A stretch of 52,769 nucleotides of DNA from Gnetum montanum (Eukaryota; Streptophyta; Gnetopsida; Gnetales; Gnetaceae). This document shows, piece after piece, positions 1-10,486 of this stretch. Below the pieces are notes generated by a model. That model saw nothing but the letters and a program-made list of their open reading frames with translations, was not told where the DNA came from and did no database searches. The stretch spans positions 440,731 to 493,499 of the forward strand of contig MNCI01023672.1 of the NCBI GenBank assembly GCA_015680685.1. The letters run 5' to 3'. A program made the translations under genes and the position numbers. The number at the start of each line of letters is the position of its first letter. The first letter of the stretch is position 1.

Positions 1-34
1 GATATCGCGGCCCATGCGATATCATGTCACATCA
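1..34 (-). mobile_element. Terminal piece of the 3' LTR of element A
   Basis: The first 34 bases match the U3-terminal part of the family-1 LTR: two GATATC cores, then the terminal ATCA. At base 35 the sequence changes to the same TACCC.CA.GACTGAATAAAA stretch that follows the LTRs ending at 7724 and 26666. That stretch is the purine-tract side on the minus strand, so this is the 3' LTR of a minus-strand element whose body lies to the right. The rest of the LTR is outside the window. Confidence 0.8.
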
Positions 35-50
35 TACCCACAAGACTGAA
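35..50 (-). other. Polypurine tract region of element A
   Basis: On the minus strand the bases before the LTR read TTCAGTCTTGTGGGTA, a decayed form of the CAGTCATGGGGGTA seen beside the LTRs ending at 7724 and 26666. This is the expected site of the plus-strand primer of reverse transcription, directly upstream of the 3' LTR. Confidence 0.6.
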
Positions 51-201
51 TAAAAAATCGTCCTTGAGTTACAGTGAATACACAATGGATAGGTATGGGA
101 TTATTAGATGGAAAAAGAAGTGGGATGATGCTGCAGTATGGGAAGAAAAAAAAATAAAGACACAACACACAGAATATGCTATAACTACAAAAATTTGAAA
201 C

Positions 202-2970
202 TCATCTCGTTCCTGGTGGCAGTGGCTCCTCCATTGGTGTCTTCCCTTTGTCTTGTGCTCCAAGTTTTGAGGTTTGATGATGCTGAAGTATGGCCTGGAG
301 CTTCTCCTCTTCAGTTCAAGGGTCTTGTGCCATCCATGCTAATGTTCCAATGTTTGATGGAGTTGGCACCTCCCGTGGATAGGGTAGTTGCAGAAACATT
401 TGATTGGCCTTGACATACCAAGCCACGAACTCTCGTCATTCCTCCTCATAGGCTCTAGCATTGTTCTTATATTCATGAAGGTCCATTAGCTGTCAAGCCA
501 AGTCAGTTATGACATCTTTCTATCCCTGGTAGCTGGCTTTTACCACCTCAAGTTCAGAATTTGCAACATCTAGTTTTTCTAACAGCTTCTTGTGTTCTGC
601 AAATTCTACTTCGTATTTTATGTGGGTGGTTGTTACCTGCTGCTTGAGCTTTGACCTCAGGTTCCCTACTGTTAACATGGCAAGGTTGGCATATCTTAGG
701 TTTGCCAACTCCATGTACTCTATCAAGTCCTGAATCTGCAGGTCCCGGTTCTTAACTTCCACTTGGTGGGTGAAGGCATATGTATCCAATATGGCCCGCC
801 AATCAGTGTGTTGAGCACTGATAGTGTTGATTTGGGCCTTGGCCATATGAATCTCCTTTTCAAGGATCTTTTTATACATCCCCACCTAATCATAGAAGTG
901 CTCCTTCAGCTTCTCATGTCATTTAGCCTCATTCTGCCACGCGCTTATCTCAATCGCTAACTTTTGATGAATGACATGTACCTCCTCCATCGAGAGGGTT
1001 TGATTTTCTCTGGATAAACGACTCACGTCATGGTTGACTTGGATGAATTGTTCTCGTAATTGATGAAAGTGTTCATCGAGAATGTTCTTTTGCTTTTCTA
1101 TAGTGATCAACCAAATATTGTCAATCGCAAGTTATTTATTTTCTTCTTGCAAGGCCTTGAGTGCCTTAAGATGTGCATGAGTTTGCGCCTGTGCTATGGA
1201 GGCATCCCAAACAACCTTCTCTTTTTCTTCAACCACCTTTTTATTCTCTGCAGTTAACTTTGTTAGTTGCTCCATTCTAAAATTTTCTAGCTGGTCTACG
1301 GGAACAAATTGCAGAGGGCCTCGCTATGCTGCTTGTAAGGTCATGAGCTACTCTTGTAGTTTCTGCACTTCAGCTTCAGCATGCTCGGCCCTCCCTTCTA
1401 TTAAGACTAGCTTTCCCTTTGTGGAAATGAGGTTTGATTGAATTGCTGTTACATCCTGAGGGATGTCAAACAGGGATGTCATTACTTGCCTTGTTTGAAG
1501 AAATCTATCAAGTGCATCCTCATGTTCTGCAGGAGTCATTGAGGTTTTGGCCAAAGTTTGAGCATCCTGTCCTCCTGAGAGATCTACCGATGGCACAACA
1601 GGTACATTGAAGGATTCTTTGATGTGGTCTATGACCACTTCTACAGCTCCCACAAAATTCTGGTGTTGCATGACCACCACGGTGGCCCCTTCACCAGTCT
1701 CTAACTCCACCTGGAAAGATGCTGCATTTCCTGAGATCTGTTGTGACCATCTACTTTCCCCTCCTCCTGTGTAAATGGAGACTTCACCCCTTGTGTGATC
1801 CAATGAAATAGTAGGCTTCTTGATATCATCAATGATGCAAAAGAGGTTTGCATCATCATGAATTCCCCAACTGACCGTCTCAGTGATGGCCCTAAGATGG
1901 CTCATCAACGGTCTATAGTCTTGCGGTGGTGATGGCTAACCTTGGCCTATGCTAGGTCCTGCTTCTTCTTGTTGTTGGCTGGTACCCATGGCTGGAGGTT
2001 GACTGGGTCCAACCATATGTTCTTCTTCTTGTTCTAGTCCCAGAACTTTGCCAGTGCTTTTTCTTGGAGCCGGCGCCTTTAGCAATTCAGCATATGAAGC
2101 AGTCTGAGCTTTTCGGAGGACGTCATTGGTGTATCCCTAAATACTAGCACGTCGACAAAGCTTTCTGATAAGGAAAGGGAAAGGCAGCACCATCTTCCCT
2201 GTCTTCCATCCCTCGAACTACCTCAGGATCTCCATCAAATCTAGATGGGGTAGGTTAGCGTTAACCTTTCCCATCAACACTGCACATCCTCTAGCCGCAT
2301 ACGTCAATATCCTTTTTAAGCCCTTTTTGAAAAAGAGGTGATATGTCCCAATTTTGAAGTAAACCCTCTCTTCCGTCGTTAATTCACCAAATGCTTTATC
2401 TCTACCATAAGACTTCTCCAACCAACCCTTTCGCACATCAGGGTCTAAACGAGTGGATAACCAAGAAACTTGGGGCCTTGTATTCAGAAGGTTTAACACT
2501 TCCAAAATGGCCTGCACAGAGAAGTCAACTCTCACACCACAAATATTAACAGTGGTGCCTTGCTCCCTATTATGCCAAAATTGGTACATCTCTCCTAGGT
2601 ACCAGGCACCGCTTTTAGAGAGGATAGGCCATAAGGGAGATCCTTTGAGGTGATCCCTAATGGCCTCAAGAGCGAACTCTACAAATGATTCAAAGTTCAA
2701 TTCCACAATCACCGCAGCGAATGTGGACTTCTCATGGATGGCCTAAACACAATCTTGGAGCAATGTGAGTTGTTGTCCCAATTCAAGCACTGTAGAAGCT
2801 CCTTCTTATGCCTGCCCGGACCGTTCAGTAGGAGGTTCATCTTGATGAATGTTGAATGATTGCTCCTCCTATTCTACATGTTATCTGGCAGGACCTTGTC
2901 TTCCACCCCTCTAAGATCATTTCTTTCCACCTTGAGCAAGACCCTCCTGTTGTCCATGTTTCAAGGTCAT
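202..2970 (-). pseudogene. ORF2 of element A: coiled-coil-rich protein of about 920 codons, decayed
   Basis: A single reading frame can be followed from an ATG at 2970 to a TGA at 204-202, broken by about a dozen in-frame stops. The N-terminal third (roughly 2712-2210) is a globular-looking block with RPQVSWLSTRLDPDVRKGW, LTTEERVYFKIGTYHLFF and, further on, KMVLPFPFLIRKLCRRA. It faintly resembles the globular domain of env-like or 'plant transposon protein' ORFs of Athila elements. A Ser/Pro/Gln-rich linker follows, then from about 1450 to 420 long Glu/Lys/Gln-rich heptad-like stretches that predict coiled coils. No membrane segment or catalytic motif is visible. An AG stands directly before the first ATG (minus TGATTGTAG|ATG) and could be a splice acceptor. 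The frame lies between the internal promoter module at 3445-3493 and the 3' LTR. The family assignment is tentative; the frame itself is well supported. Confidence 0.6.
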
Positions 2971-4825
2971 CTACAATCACACAGGCCAAGCGTTAGCAAG
3001 GTTGTTTTTTAATTTAAGTTATACCTTACTACTTGCCTTTATTAATGATCTTATGTTATCACGTGTGATAGTTCCTGAAAGTATGTAATAATGAGTCCTG
3101 TGACGTAGGTGGTTGTCATTTTAGTCTCCCGGTACACCTAAGGGTTAAATGATTTTTAGGCACAATTATTCTAAGTGTTAGAGTTAATTACCATAAATGA
3201 TGTCCTTTGGGTGATGAAAAATTTCAAAAAATGTTAAGCACTTTTTGGCAAGTGTCCCTCCCCCACAACTAAGCTAAACACTCCAAGTTCTAGCAGGTTC
3301 AAACAGAATGAAAATTGGAGCACCAATGAATGAGATAGAGTGAGAAAAACAAGGGTTACTCAATCACAAGTCGTAGAGAAAAATTTCAAAAACTACCCTC
3401 GTGTGAATGAAAAAATGATGCTAAGTGTTGCTAGGGGGGTGACCTATTTATAGGTGGCGGGGACGCGATATTGCGTACGCAATATCTCGTCCCTAGTGAT
3501 GTGAGGCACAACAAAAATATTGAATGTTGAAGGGGTTTTCTTGAAATAAATGTTGTAAATTGAGGACATTGGTTATTATCAAGGGTTCTAGGGTAATTGC
3601 ATTATGTCCAGAGGCACAATTAATGATGACAGTGTGGATTTTACCAATAAAACCTTGGGTGGTAAGAAAAAGGGTATGTAATGGTACATCAGAACGTTAA
3701 AATTTAGAGGGATAATAGTAGGGAAAGAAAATCATTTAAAAATTATGTTGAGGGTAAGAAATGATGTGTGTGAGCGATGTCATAAGTGAGAAATACAAAA
3801 GATTACACAAGTGGATCCTCCCCAAAGCAGGTTCCAACCTATATTGCCCTTGTGTAACCACACTTAAAGTGTCCATGGGCACTAGAAGGGTTAAATGTAA
3901 TCCGCACTAGCTCCACAAAACACACACATGTAAATATCACTGGAATGAGATGAAAATTCTATGCTACATGGGACACGAGCTATAATTACACGAACAGTGA
4001 GATGAGATGAACTATAGAAAGGGATCGTAGAGATTGGGACATGAGGTAACTGACCCAGGGCACAGTGAATCTTGCATGAAGAGCATGATTAAGGTGTCAT
4101 TACCCCATCGTTCCAAGATCAGGACCAAGTCCATTCCTCTAATCAGTGACATCGCATTGTTTCATCCCATGATGAGAAACTATGAGAGTACCATAACAAC
4201 AAGGTGTAAGATCACTTGGCATTTCATTCAAGGGAGGAGAGACTTTTGTTTTGTGGCACTTTGTTTTTCTACTTTCTTTTTTTTCTTCTCTCTTTTTTTT
4301 TCCTTACTAAATATAGAGAAGCCACCAACCTTCAGGCATGGGTGCATGTCTTTCCAGTGGGACCCCCTAGCACAGTATTAATTTTTGGGTTCCCTTTTAA
4401 TTACTCTTACTCCCATTTTTCGTTAGATCTACAAGGATCTTAATACAACCAAGTTGCATGATAACTCCCACAGATGTCACCAAAGAGAATCTGCAAGTCC
4501 CCTTGATGTCACACCCTTAATCATTCCCTCTTGGTCCATCCTTCTTCATTCTGGGTACAATGAACACAAAATTAATTTTAAGTTTTAAGAATGTCAAGGA
4601 TACCACTGTACCCTTGAACAGAACCTCTTATTTGTAGAGTGGATAAGTGGGTGTAATGGGCTCACTGTTCCAAATAATTGATCACTCATGACTTAATAAC
4701 ATAGAATGCACCTCAACCAATGATCCACATGAGTATTTTATTTGTAGATGAGATTACTTAAAAAAACAAAAAAGATAAAAAGATAAAATAAAAATTGAAA
4801 AATTAAAGAAAACAAAAAGTCGTTA
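2971..4825 (-). other. Non-coding 3' region of element A
   Basis: No convincing frame is present. Parts align by eye with the non-coding 3' regions of B and C. One is the block at 3811-3895 with its TCCTCCCCAAAGCAGG core (compare 8463-8542 and 27403-27477). Another is the stretch near 4490-4560 (compare 9160-9235). A purine/pyrimidine-biased tract lies at 4255-4310. The internal promoter module of ORF2 is inside this region. Confidence 0.55.
3445..3493 (-). promoter_or_regulatory. Internal promoter-like module upstream of ORF2: palindrome plus TATA box
   Basis: On the minus strand a 34-base near-perfect palindrome (3493-3460, one mismatched pair) has as its centre the exact 20-base palindrome GATATTGCGTACGCAATATC (3467-3486). 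Fourteen bases further on is TATAAATA (3452-3445). The family-1 LTRs have the same order and a similar spacing: GATATC/GCGTACGC palindromes, then CTATAAATA (for example 26553 onward and 26528-26535). Sequence downstream of the TATA box is not LTR-like, so only the promoter architecture is shared. ORF2 begins about 475 bases downstream. Confidence 0.6.
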
Positions 4826-6700
4826 TTAATCCCACTTATTAGAATGAGGGATATCCCTCATAGCTAAATGGTTGAGGATGGCAAGGATTAATAATTGATG
4901 ATAAGGATCCTTGCATTTTGGAAGTATTCTGGCTTGGTCATATTTACCCCATCGGGTTTCACACACTTGATTATAATGAGCATAGTGGGGCAATTTGTAC
5001 AATGTAGTTCCTAGATAACAAGTTGACCCACTATGATTTTTGGGACCGTTAGATGGTATGCAAGGATAGGGTTGTCGCTCTCCATGTCTGTGTTCATTGG
5101 GCCGTATGATTGTTGGAGTGTGAGTTGGTGGCCCTAATGAAGTTACATGAGGCGTTGGGTTTGAAGGTAAGGGTGCACCACAGTGTGGGACTTGTGCTAA
5201 GTTGGAGGATGCAGTGGTCTCTGAATTATGTTGTTCCTTCTTATGGCCATGTTTAAAGAAAGGATGCTTTTGATGTTGAGGAGGCTTTTCACTACTGTTA
5301 GTAGTAATAGCACAAGTGTCATTCATGGGTTGTTGTTGTCGTGTAGGTACCTTAGGAACAGTTGGTGGCGATGTATAAGGAGGGAAAGGATGAGAATGTT
5401 GAAAATTAGAAGGCATATAAGATACACAAGGTGGTGGTTGTGTTGGAGGCATGGGTTGATAGTATTGAGGAGAATGGTACTGTGGTGAGATAGAGTATGT
5501 TGGCCCAGCAAGAGAAACAGGATGTTGAACATGATAAGTATTTGGATTCAGATGATATGAAGGGTATCTCCAGTCTAAGGGTGGTCTCCCCTACGACTGG
5601 GATTGTTTCCACTGTGATCGAACACAATATCTCTGTACGAACTTTGGATGTAACATGTTTCCCCAATGCTCAAGTAAATGTAACAATATTGGGCATTGGC
5701 CCTTGGGGTGATCGTACAGGCATATGTTGCATTCATATGTATGATCAGCAATTGAGTTCTTATTCTCCTTATCCCTTCTTTTTGAATGTCTAATGTTTTG
5801 TCCTGCTTCTTGGGTTATCAAAACTCTATCTCCAATAATGTTGATGTATTCTCCACAATTTTTATACATCCATTCCAACATCTTATTGATCTTTGCCTCA
5901 ACTTATTCTAATGATTGTTGTACTAGCAAAGATGGTTCTTTCTCCTTGTGATAAGTTGGTTCTTCCTTTTTATGATCATGGATCTTTGTTAAGTTGAGAT
6001 TTTGATCTCGTTGATGTTTTTCAACACTCTCCCATCAAGCCAATTCTCCTTCTTCTTTTGCTACCCACTTAATAAGCTCCTGGACTTGATGGGTTCATAG
6101 TTCATATAGTTGACCTTGGGCATACATCCCTAAGGTCTCTCTAGTTGCATCATGAAGACTGTTAATAATATGGTACATTAGCCTTTCCTCGGAAAACCCA
6201 TGGCCTAGGCAGTTGTTTAACAATGCATAATATCTTTCTAAGGCCATGTCCAATGGTTCATGTTATGCTTGTTTCCACTCTTGGATTTGTTTCCTCAAGG
6301 TTGACACTCTTGCATAGGTTTGATATTTTTCATTAAAGACCTCTACCATTGTTGACCAGCGTCGTATTGAATTTGGTTTTAACGATCTATACCATACTTT
6401 TTCTTGGTCAATGAGTGTCATAGGGAAGAGCTTAATTTTTTGCCACCTATTATCAATGTTATTCCATGTGCAAGAATCGTAGAAGGCTTGTAAATGTTGA
6501 TGTGGATCTAAGTCATAGCCTCCTGAAAATTTAGGAAAGTTGTTTAAATCAAGCCTGGGTAGACGGCTCTCTTTATGATGCCTACATGAGATTCGAACAG
6601 CCTCTTATATTTGCGTTAGGCTTGTAGTGGCCAGTAGGGGTTCATCGTCATCAAGTAAGTTATACTTTCGTGTGTTTTGATGATGTTTTTTTTTGTTCAT
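4826..6700 (-). pseudogene. gag: gag of element A (short form), decayed
   Basis: The frame starts at ATG 6700 (MNKKKHHQNTRKYNLLDD) and runs with a few stops to a stop at 4826. It contains the retrotransposon gag core (near 6560-6100: KIKLFPMTLIDQEKVWYRSL, TYARVSTLRKQIQEWKQ). It also has a charged linker, a zinc knuckle of spacing CX2CX3HX4C at about 5709-5670 (CNICLYDHPKGQC) and a Pro/Gln/His-rich tail. The knuckle and core match B, C and D closely. The His/Arg-rich N-terminal extension of those copies is absent, and no protease follows. The product would be the virus-like-particle capsid/nucleocapsid precursor. Confidence 0.75.
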
Positions 6701-6945
6701 GTTTATAAGAAACCCCCACTTTAGGTTGTATACTCCAATCTTCATCGTCATATAGTTCGTTGGTTCTCCAATGAACTTCAATCACTAAGTGTGGCATTAT
6801 TATAGTCTTGTAGGAGAGGCATGGTTGTGAAGTTGTGTGTGAAATTATGTGTGAATTTTTTATAATTATTATTTTCTCAAAGATATATCGTTAATTTCCT
6901 TACAACAACCTTGCATGATATAACTAATTTAGATAACTAGCACCG

Positions 6946-6963
6946 TCCTTGGCAACAGTGCCA
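6946..6963 (-). other. Primer-binding site of element A (tRNA-Asp)
   Basis: Plus-strand TCCTTGGCAACAGTGCCA is a diverged copy of the 3' end of plant tRNA-Asp (CCCCGGCAACGGCGCCA). It sits one base from the LTR start at 6965, as in the less damaged sites at 49478 and 52108. Confidence 0.7.
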
Positions 6964-6964
6964 C

Positions 6965-7724
6965 TAATGAGTGGCGAGGTACCCCTACACTCAACCATAC
7001 GAATACGAGCATTACATGCATGATGCGGTCAAAATCTGCAGACTAAGTGCCTACATGACTCATGGAACACTTAAGGTTAATCATTTGTTGTCTTCCCAGA
7101 CTTACTTATATTTGTTACGGTTGTATGGTTAAGTAAGTCTGAGGTATATGATTTTTATATCTTTTCTATTTTTATCTTCTATGCTAATGAGGTGAAGGGT
7201 GAAGAGACTAATTAACTAACTTTAACTAACTAACTAAGTCTTAATTAACCTAGCATCAGTATCCATTTCCACTTACCATTCACACCCTGAACCAATGCAA
7301 CCTTGGTTACCAAATGCTATTTGTTACTGGGATCACCAAGCGTAACGCAAGTGCTCGTAGCGGTCGTACTGAATGCACTTAACTATGGGAGAAGGGTTGA
7401 GAGAGATTTAATTAACTAATAAAGTATTTAAATGATAAACAATAAATAATAATAATTCCTATCTAGCTTAGTCCATGCACTACAAGGTTTATCCAAGAAG
7501 TTCATCTTTATTTCTGTACACAAACTTGTGTTCAGGTACAATATTTTCTCGAATAAAGATCCATTTACTTTGAAGCTCCTACTGTGGGCACATGGAAATT
7601 ATTCTATCTTTGGAGAGGAAAAACTACCAGAGTTTCGCTATGGTCTAGGCCTAGATTCCGAAACAAGGGAGAGCCTCCTCTTATTTATAGACTTGGCGAC
7701 ACACTGTGATATCACGTCCCATCA
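6965..7724 (-). repeat. LTR shared by elements A and B
   Basis: A 760-base family-1 LTR. Its left side is flanked by a tRNA-Asp primer site and gag (element A); its right side by a purine tract (element B). It therefore acts as the 5' LTR of A and the 3' LTR of B. On the minus strand a TATA box (7689-7682) lies just after a single GATATC core. The start reads TAATGAG instead of TGATGAG. Confidence 0.85.
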
Positions 7725-7737
7725 TACCCCCATGACT
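7725..7737 (-). other. Polypurine tract of element B
   Basis: The minus strand reads AGTCATGGGGGTA directly before the LTR start TGATGGGACG. The same AGTCATGGGGG occurs twice more inside B (8276-8286 and 9656-9666 on the plus strand as CCCCCATGACT). Confidence 0.7.
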
Positions 7738-9637
7738 GAATAAAAACTCATCCTCAAGTTCCTTACAAAATATTGGGAAGGTATGGGATTATTGACTTGA
7801 ATGGAACTAATGGTGAATGGGATGACATGTGAACGGATCATCATTACAAGATAAGAAAAAACTAGTGTTCATGACAAAAAGAGTGAACACTTTATACATT
7901 TGACATCGGGCCTTATTTGGTAGCTGAGAAAGAGAGAGAGAGAGAAAGAAGTTTTGCTACTGCCAATGCCAAGATTGCACCTTTCATTATCCATTTGTAA
8001 GCATGCCATCCATCTCGTTCTTTGCATAGCTGCTTTAGCACTGATCCATTCCAAGTGTTGCCTCCAGATCCAATCCATTGTTGCATGATTACCATTTGCA
8101 CACACAACAGAGCCTTTATATTAGCAAGGGTAAATGAATCATAATGTAATTGATACCTTGCTTCAGTGAAAGGTCCATTGGCTAAGTTGTGGTATGGCTA
8201 ATACAGATCTAAAGATATCATAGTGGCTACTGAAGGTGTAGGGGTTAGGAGAAAAATCAAAAAAATTTGGGTTCGGACCCCCATGACTAAGAGCAAAGCT
8301 CCAGTAGTGATAGAATGGATAAAGAAAAAGAACAAGAAAGATGAAGAAAAAGAGACAACTATAATGTCGATGAAATGGATGTCAAGATGAAAATAAACAA
8401 AATAAAGTTGATTGCAAAAATGTTAACGGAAAGAATTTAACTAGTACACCAAATAGGAATGTTAGTGGATCTTCCCCAAAGCAGGCTCATGCCTTTAATG
8501 CCTTGACAAACCCACATTCAAAGAGTCCATAGGCTCTAGGAATGCCATTTGGAACAAGAGTTAAAGTCTTAATCGCAAGAATTTACCAAAAAGAAAACAA
8601 TGCATCAACCAAAATATACACTAATGATACAACCGACAATGAGGTGAATAATGGAGAGAAGGATGGAGAGAAGAGAATGGAATGGAATCCCAAGAACAAG
8701 GTGGTGTACAGCCCCTTGTGTAGTTAATGATTAATGTGACTTAGTAGATCCCATTCCAAGTTCAGCCTCAAACAAACCACATCGAGTAACTTCGCATTAA
8801 TGCATTCAACCAATCCATCCCCTTGAAGTAACAAGAATGCCTTGCCAAAGAGCCACCACCATTCTAATGAAATGAAGGAGGAGAGAATGGGAAGCGAGAA
8901 GGGCCTTAGTTAGAGGGAACATTTTTATTTTAGTTCCATAACCAATGCTTGTAGCCCAAAAGATTATTTCATCTAAGGGGTGTGCTTTGAATTTTCAATG
9001 TTTTTTTTTCTACTTTTCTCTTCTTCTTTTTTGTTTTATGTGTTTATGCGTGAGAACCACACCATGCAAAGACTTATTATTTTTATGTGCTCAACTTCCT
9101 GATAAGTGGCTAATGTCAAAATGGTAAGAAACTTAAGAAAAAAACATTCAAGCACCCAAGAGAATGGCCAACACAAATGCATCAACTTCCCTTGAAGCCA
9201 CACCCTTTTCAATCCTTGAGTCCTTCCTTAGTTTCAGAAATACCTAGTCATCGATTTGTTGATAGTTCTTATTTAGAAAGGGACTGTACATTTTCAAGCC
9301 AAGAGAGACCATATAAATTTGTGGATGTGTGGATGAAGTGGACTCATTTTCTGCTATATCAAAAGAGCCATACCTTAGTATCAACATCATGACTTAAAGG
9401 TAAAAACCAAACATTAGCAACCAATAGAACAACAGTTCACACCATCATTAAGAACACTTATTGGGTGACAAACTTACAAGATGGATAACACACACAAGAA
9501 ATGGAAAAGTATGAACGACGTTGTAAAACCAAAAGAAGAAAAGTTAAAGAAATTCATAAAACAAAAACATCTAAAAAAAACGTGTAAAACAAAAATGTGT
9601 AAAATAAAAACTTAAAAGAACTGAGGGCCTCAAACGA
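7738..9637 (-). other. Non-coding 3' region of element B
   Basis: This 1.9 kb stretch replaces pol. It is collinear with 26680-28563 in element C over its whole length. It contains a small conserved ORF (7913-8284), the TCCCCAAAGCAGGC block at 8463-8542 that is also in A, and short A-rich and T-rich runs. No domain-bearing frame is visible. Confidence 0.65.
7913..8284 (-). pseudogene. Small conserved ORF in the 3' region of element B, about 123 codons
   Basis: From ATG 8284 a frame runs to a TAA at 7913 with one internal TAG. The first 20 or so residues are hydrophobic (MGVRTQIFLIFLLTPTPS), like a signal peptide or membrane anchor. The middle part NGPFTEARYQLHYDSFTLAN is also readable in element C near 27050-27120, with conservative changes. 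Beyond that, indels put B and C in different frames. I do not recognise the family. It lies between the pol deletion point and the 3' LTR, the slot held by ORF2 in element A. It could be a captured host fragment or chance conservation of recent copies. Confidence 0.4.
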
Positions 9638-10486
9638 TTAGCATAGGTGGCCATCTCCCCCATGACTGAATGGAAAGGGAGAGATCTGAAATAATGAAAG
9701 CTTATTTGAATTTTTTAGAAGTGTCAAACTTCTCCTGATTGATGTTTTTAGGTTAAGGGGTGGAAGTCGATGACGCTCATACTCCAATGTATCTATGCCT
9801 TTGTTGTGGGTGTGAGTTGTTTCCCCAGTTTGTTCCATGCATGTTGGTGGGCTGCTTTCTTGATTAGCTATCAACCACTGGGTGTTCTCTTGTTGTGTGG
9901 TTGCTACATATAGGCATTGTTGTATATGTGTTTCTTGGACACACCAGTTGCATGCAGGAGATGTTGAGCATTCCTCTATGTCATCATCCTCTAAGTCACT
10001 TTATGTGATGCATGGAGCTTTCTTCTTCTCGATCTTTCTATAAATGTTTACCTTAGATATTTTCAAGGAAAGATCACAGATTCCTAGGCATGCATCTATT
10101 GTACTTAGCCATGCCCTTCCCATTATAATTTGGAAGTCCCCTTTGTTGCTGTTGACTTCTATCACCAAGAAATCAGCTGGGTATGACCAACCACACACAG
10201 TGCTAACGATGTCCTCCACCAATCCCAAGGGAATGATGATGGACTGGTCAACAAGCTCTAGTTGAATATTTCTCTTCTTGAGTGGAGGCAGGTTCCCGGC
10301 TTGATACATTTCTCGTGAGATTAAGTTGACTCTAGAATCTGAGTCAAGAAGAGCCTTATGAGGTTCATTCCCAATGACTTGGAGGTAGATTAAGGGACTT
10401 CTAGGGTCAGAGAGTTTTCTGGGAAGGTGTCCTACCTTGATCCAGTCGGTAATGGTATGTGTTAACATAACCGTGTGTGTTAAGCT
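9638..10486 (-). pseudogene. Protease and linker of element B, active-site glycine lost
   Basis: This continues the gag frame without a shift. The aspartic protease core (retropepsin, Athila type) is seen as KALLDSDSRVNLIS, with PLGLVEDIVSTVCGWSYP and IIMGRAWLSTIDACLG downstream. The family motif is D-S/T-G; here the third position is Asp (GAT), so the catalytic triplet is broken. Element D keeps D-S-G. A stop stands at 10003-10001, after which the linker (MANQES-like and LNLKTS, still in frame) runs to 9638. Homology to D ends there, before the region that leads into reverse transcriptase. Confidence 0.75.

Larger units (their letters stand above)
1..7724 (-). mobile_element. Element A: pol-less Athila-like retrotransposon with a second ORF
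   Basis: Read on the minus strand the order is 5' LTR (7724-6965), tRNA-Asp primer site (6963-6946), gag (6700-4826), non-coding DNA, a TATA/palindrome module (3493-3445), a second long reading frame (2970-202), purine tract (47-35) and 3' LTR (34-1, cut by the window edge). No protease, reverse transcriptase, RNase H or integrase motif is visible. This is the layout of a non-autonomous element that keeps gag and carries an extra gene where Athila elements have an env-like ORF. The gag is clearly related to that of B, C and D but lacks their N-terminal part of roughly 270 residues, so A is a separate subfamily. Confidence 0.75.

Noticed and set aside
5228-5793. Plus-strand frames over element A gag
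   Set aside because: They are antisense shadows of the gag frame, which has a zinc knuckle and relatives in B, C and D.
6965-7724. A solo LTR
   Set aside because: Both sides carry element sequence (primer site on the left, purine tract on the right), so it is a shared LTR within a composite.
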